From positions 1-8,587 of the forward strand of contig JACRCB010000121.1 of the NCBI GenBank assembly GCA_016219165.1: DNA of 8,587 bases, written 5' to 3'. The DNA comes from Deltaproteobacteria bacterium (lineage in GTDB: Bacteria; Desulfobacterota; GWC2-55-46; DRQE01). Shown in pieces: positions 6,980 to 8,587 of the stretch (position 1 is its first letter; each line of letters begins with the position of its first letter). Both the position numbers and the translations under genes were made by a program. The notes below the pieces were generated by a model that searched no databases, had not been told where the DNA came from, and saw only the letters and a program-made list of their open reading frames with translations.

Positions 6980-7570
6980 TCACTTAATCTGCGCTATAAT
7001 CCCTGCCCGCGATGAGATTCCCGTCTTCTTCATCAAGTTTTTTATATGACTCTTGACCGTATGTTCACTGACGAATAATTCCTCTGAAATCTCCCTGTTT
7101 GTCATGCCCGAGCATACAAGTCTCACTACCTCCCCCTCCCTCTTTGTAAGGCCGAATTGCTTTGCTGCCTTCTGAAAATCCGGTTCACGTTTTTCAATTA
7201 CCCTTTCTATCAGGACCATGATGTGTGTTGACGCCTTATCCTTTCCGGGGTCTCCGATAAAAAAGGCCCGCACCGAATACGCGGCGCCGCAATCATCATG
7301 CAACACGCCGCAGCCCATGCCGTTTTCTTTTTCATCCGCCTTCCTGTTTTTCCGGAGGTCATTGCAGAGGCCGTAGATTGTCTCAAGGGGCTTACCCTTG
7401 CCGGTCCCTATTGCGGGGAACATATCTATCGCATCCTTGTTGGAATAGAGGAGTCTCCGGTTCATATCGTATATGAGGATGCCGGGAGTAGAACGCCCCC
7501 TGATTATATCGAGGAACTTTTCCACATCTGGATTATACACGTCAGATGATGGAAAACAAGAAAATCCCAC
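6980..7570 (-). CDS. PAS-LuxR transcriptional regulator (start uncertain)
   Basis: Predicted DNA-binding regulator. The longest reading is 196 residues from a GTG at 7570. Residues about 17-122 look like a PAS sensor (TPGILIYDMNRRLLYSN near 28-44; AYSVRAFFIGDP near 97-109; THIMVLIERV near 115-124). Residues 137-196 are a classic LuxR/GerE helix-turn-helix (LTKREGEVVRLVCSGMTNRE, then a recognition helix around SEHTVKSHIKNLMKK). There is no receiver domain, so it is not a standard two-component regulator. Cys69, Cys87 and Cys94 in the PAS region could serve redox or metal sensing, which is speculation. Three in-frame GTG codons could start it (7570, 7540, 7525); none has a ribosome-binding site. 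A perfect TATAAT at 7537-7532 would place transcription start at or next to the GTG at 7525, giving a leaderless 181-residue form. It converges on the operon with an 8-bp gap. Confidence 0.9.
   Translation of the reverse strand: MGFSCFPSSDVYNPDVEKFLDIIRGRSTPGILIYDMNRRLLYSNKDAIDMFPAIGTGKGKPLETIYGLCNDLRKNRKADEKENGMGCGVLHDDCGAAYSVRAFFIGDPGKDKASTHIMVLIERVIEKREPDFQKAAKQFGLTKREGEVVRLVCSGMTNREISEELFVSEHTVKSHIKNLMKKTGISSRAGIIAQIK
7532..7559 (-). promoter_or_regulatory. Probable promoter of the PAS-LuxR gene
   Basis: On the minus strand a perfect -10 TATAAT occupies 7537-7532. A partial -35 TTGTTT lies at 7559-7554, 16 bases upstream and with three of six consensus matches. Predicted initiation near 7525 coincides with an in-frame GTG, so the two more upstream GTG codons (7570, 7540) would not be on this transcript. 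Confidence 0.5.
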
Positions 7571-7581
7571 TTTCGAGGGAT
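7564..7581. promoter_or_regulatory. Inverted repeat between divergent promoters, operator candidate
   Basis: ATCCC (7564-7568) and GGGAT (7577-7581) form a 5-bp inverted repeat with an 8-base spacer. It sits exactly between the -35 boxes of the two opposed promoters. A dimeric regulator bound here could act on both genes, and the adjacent LuxR protein is the obvious candidate. The repeat is short and could be chance. Confidence 0.3.
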
Positions 7582-7609
7582 AGACAACCAGGTGTAAATG
7601 CCGTAATAT
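7581..7609 (+). promoter_or_regulatory. Promoter of the pilZ-domain gene
   Basis: TAGACA (7581-7586, five of six -35 matches) is followed after exactly 17 bases by TAATAT (7604-7609, a good -10). Transcription would begin near 7616, upstream of the GGAGGT at 7627 and the ATG at 7645. It is also downstream of the ATG at 7546, which argues for the shorter PilZ reading frame. Confidence 0.6.
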
Positions 7610-7626
7610 CTGGAAAAAATAAAAAT

Positions 7627-7632
7627 GGAGGT
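7627..7632 (+). promoter_or_regulatory. Ribosome-binding site deciding the PilZ start
   Basis: GGAGGT is a near-perfect Shine-Dalgarno sequence 12 bases before the ATG at 7645. The spacing is longer than ideal, but no comparable site precedes the alternative ATGs at 7546 and 7549. Confidence 0.55.
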
Positions 7633-7644
7633 CGAAAAAGACTA

Positions 7645-7941
7645 ATGACTGCAGAGGAAAAAAGGGCTGACCCCCGCAAATCCGTTAACCGGACAGTCTC
7701 TTTTGAACTGCTCGTGACGGAAAAGGATAAACTCAAAAACGTGCAGGTCGAGGGCCTCTGTTCGGACATAAGCCGCCATGGTCTGGGTCTGACTACTGAC
7801 CGTGTCTTGGAACAAGGCAATGTCTTGAAGTTGTATCTTCCGGTATCCGAACTGGATACGTCCTTGCCCCTTTATGCAAAGGTGATGTGGTCAAGACCCG
7901 CCGACGCCAGATTCAAGGCAGGTTTGAGGTTTGTGGCGTAG
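7645..7941 (+). CDS. Small single-domain PilZ protein (c-di-GMP receptor)
   Basis: A 98-residue cytoplasmic protein that is essentially one PilZ domain, the common bacterial receptor for cyclic di-GMP. The RxxxR motif is R7-ADP-R11 (EKRADPRKSVNR region) and the DxSxxG motif is D41-ISRH-G46; both are complete, so ligand binding is expected. The end (YAKVMWS, then FKAGLRFVA) matches the last strands of the domain. No output domain is attached, so it probably acts by binding a partner; motility, adhesion or envelope processes are usual for the family. Start choice: ATG 7645 follows a promoter (7581-7609) and GGAGGT (7627). The longer frame from 7546 would add 33 low-complexity basic residues and would run through that promoter and the LuxR start region. 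It is divergent from the LuxR gene and precedes an exported-protein gene, perhaps its functional neighbour. Confidence 0.85.
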   Translation: MTAEEKRADPRKSVNRTVSFELLVTEKDKLKNVQVEGLCSDISRHGLGLTTDRVLEQGNVLKLYLPVSELDTSLPLYAKVMWSRPADARFKAGLRFVA

Positions 7942-7950
7942 GGTTAAAGT

Positions 7951-7970
7951 GTAGGGTGGCACAGCCCACC
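7951..7970. repeat. GC-rich palindrome downstream of pilZ
   Basis: GGTGG (7955-7959) pairs with CCACC (7966-7970) around a CACAGC loop, preceded by GTAG. No T-run follows, so this is not a convincing terminator. From memory, GTAGGGTGG(G)CACAGCCCACC-type sequences recur between genes in many unrelated genomes, so a dispersed repeat is likely. Confidence 0.5.
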
Positions 7971-7985
7971 AAATTTGTCTCTTCC

Positions 7986-8010
7986 GTGCAGGGCAGGCGG
8001 GGCACCCACC
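7986..8010. repeat. GC-rich repeat-like segment
   Basis: GTGCAGGGCAGGCGGGGCAC is bounded by GTGC (7986-7989) and GCAC (8002-8005) as short inverted ends, followed by CCACC. It shares a G(T/C)AGGG head with the palindromes on either side (7951 and 8015), which suggests a cluster of related intergenic elements. The pairing itself is weak. Confidence 0.35.
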
Positions 8011-8014
8011 CGAA

Positions 8015-8037
8015 GTAGGGCAAGGCTTTAGCCTTGC
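8015..8037. repeat. Palindromic repeat with 7-bp perfect stem
   Basis: GCAAGGC (8020-8026) and GCCTTGC (8031-8037) form a perfect 7-bp stem around TTTA, with a GTAGG head at 8015-8019. It is followed by GGAAAAAC on the + strand, so there is no T-run for termination in that direction, and on the minus strand the T-run lies before the stem. It resembles the widespread 'GGCTTTAGCC' type of dispersed intergenic repeat. It may still act as a weak hairpin barrier between pilZ and the next gene. Confidence 0.5.
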
Positions 8038-8066
8038 GGAAAAACAGGCAAAAAGGAGAAAATTCC

Positions 8067-8587
8067 ATGAAATCCACGTATCGGGAAAATCCTATCCGGA
8101 ATTTTATCCGCAACCCTGTTTTATCCGTCTTTATAGCCCTGATTCTGGTATTCCTTACCTCTTATGCCTTTGCGAATACCGAACCCGTTGCATCAGGAAT
8201 GCTCGAAGGCGACGGCACGCGCTTTGAATTGACCAACAGCGCCTACCTGAACATCACCCTTGCGAGTTCCGAGCCGATAAGGGTCGCGCTCGAGTCCGTG
8301 CCGGAGACCGTTTCAATCCATATCGGGCCGATTCCGGACGGGACCTTCGCCACCCGGACTGATATAACCTTAAGCGGCTTTCTTCCGGACACGACCTACC
8401 ATAAATACGAAGACGACTATCACAACCATGAGGAATTCACAACTGATGCGGACGGTAAATATACCTACGTGCAGGATATTACTGTTTCTCACCTTATTTT
8501 CATCCTGCCGAGGAAAAGCACGAAGTTCATAAACTCATCGGGCGGGGACTGCGCTTCAATAGGCACATGGAATTCCTTAACCTTGAC
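8067..8587 (+). CDS. Exported protein, N-terminal part of a probably large secreted/surface protein (runs off the window)
   Basis: The frame is open for 173 complete codons to the window edge. A strong AAGGAG ribosome-binding site (GGAG at 8055-8058) lies eight bases before the ATG. A Sec-type signal peptide is clear: a basic start (KSTYRENPIRNFIRN), a hydrophobic core (about 18-32) and likely cleavage after AFA at residue 36. The mature part is rich in Thr, Ser and short beta-type segments, with LTNSAYLNITLASSEPIRV near 61-79, TTYHKYEDDYHNHEEFTTDA near 109-129 and PRKSTKFI near 148-155, then GGDCASIGTWNS around 158-169. I recall similar N-termini on long proteins of sediment or groundwater metagenomes that continue into right-handed beta-helix (NosD-like) repeats. 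That continuation cannot be seen here and is inference. Cell-surface or extracellular location is likely; function is unknown. Confidence 0.8.
   Translation, partial: MKSTYRENPIRNFIRNPVLSVFIALILVFLTSYAFANTEPVASGMLEGDGTRFELTNSAYLNITLASSEPIRVALESVPETVSIHIGPIPDGTFATRTDITLSGFLPDTTYHKYEDDYHNHEEFTTDADGKYTYVQDITVSHLIFILPRKSTKFINSSGGDCASIGTWNSLTL

Noticed and set aside
7546..7644. Longer PilZ reading frame starting at 7546
   Set aside because: The 33 added residues are low-complexity and basic, no ribosome-binding site precedes them, and a good promoter (TAGACA-N17-TAATAT) lies inside this stretch. The PilZ domain itself begins just after the ATG at 7645.
8015..8045. Stem at 8020-8037 as an intrinsic terminator for pilZ
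   Set aside because: The stem is strong, but the + strand continues GGAAAAAC instead of a T-run, so rho-independent termination in the pilZ direction is not supported.
7913..8113. 66-codon minus-strand frame
   Set aside because: It spans the palindromic intergenic region and the signal-peptide codons of the exported protein, shows no domain and has no ribosome-binding site; it is a chance frame.

Overview
The window reads as chromosomal DNA from a Gram-negative bacterium of moderate-to-high GC. Its coding sequence relies heavily on ATA (Ile) and AGG (Arg) codons. That habit, and the style of the PAS-LuxR regulator and of the last protein, remind me of Nitrospirota or Desulfobacterota metagenome genomes. 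This placement is an impression from memory, not a demonstrated assignment.

Layout. Bases 1-185 are non-coding and rich in hairpins: a 7-bp palindrome at 8-26, a long composite hairpin at 29-75, weaker structure after that, and then an AT-rich promoter-like stretch. Bases 186-6971 hold one compact five-gene operon on the + strand. It encodes a family-5 solute-binding lipoprotein with an extra C-terminal membrane anchor, an OppB/DppB-type permease, an OppC/DppC-type permease with an unusually long outer loop, one polypeptide carrying both ABC ATPase domains, and a small YacP/Rae1-like NYN-domain protein. Junctions are tight: 7 bp, 28 bp, a 4-base ATGA overlap and a 1-base TGATG overlap. The first four genes form a complete importer of the peptide/nickel/opine class, in the same order as yejABEF. 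The substrate cannot be read from sequence. The fifth gene is a predicted RNA-acting protein translationally coupled to the ATPase.

Converging on the operon, 8 bp from its last stop codon, is a minus-strand PAS-LuxR regulator (6980-7570). Its start region faces a small PilZ (c-di-GMP-binding) gene at 7645-7941. The region between them holds two back-to-back sigma70-type promoters and a small inverted repeat lying between their -35 boxes. Downstream of pilZ, about 125 bp carries GC-rich palindromes that look like dispersed intergenic repeats. Then comes an exported protein (8067 to beyond the window end), running off the edge after 173 codons.

No tRNA, rRNA, CRISPR array, transposase or phage gene is visible. 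The transporter is of a known class. The features most worth a second look are the doubly anchored binding protein, the in-frame 12-bp repeat beside a cysteine-cluster motif in the fused ATPase, the coupling of a YacP-like gene to a transporter, the possibly leaderless start of the LuxR gene, and the palindromes at both ends.
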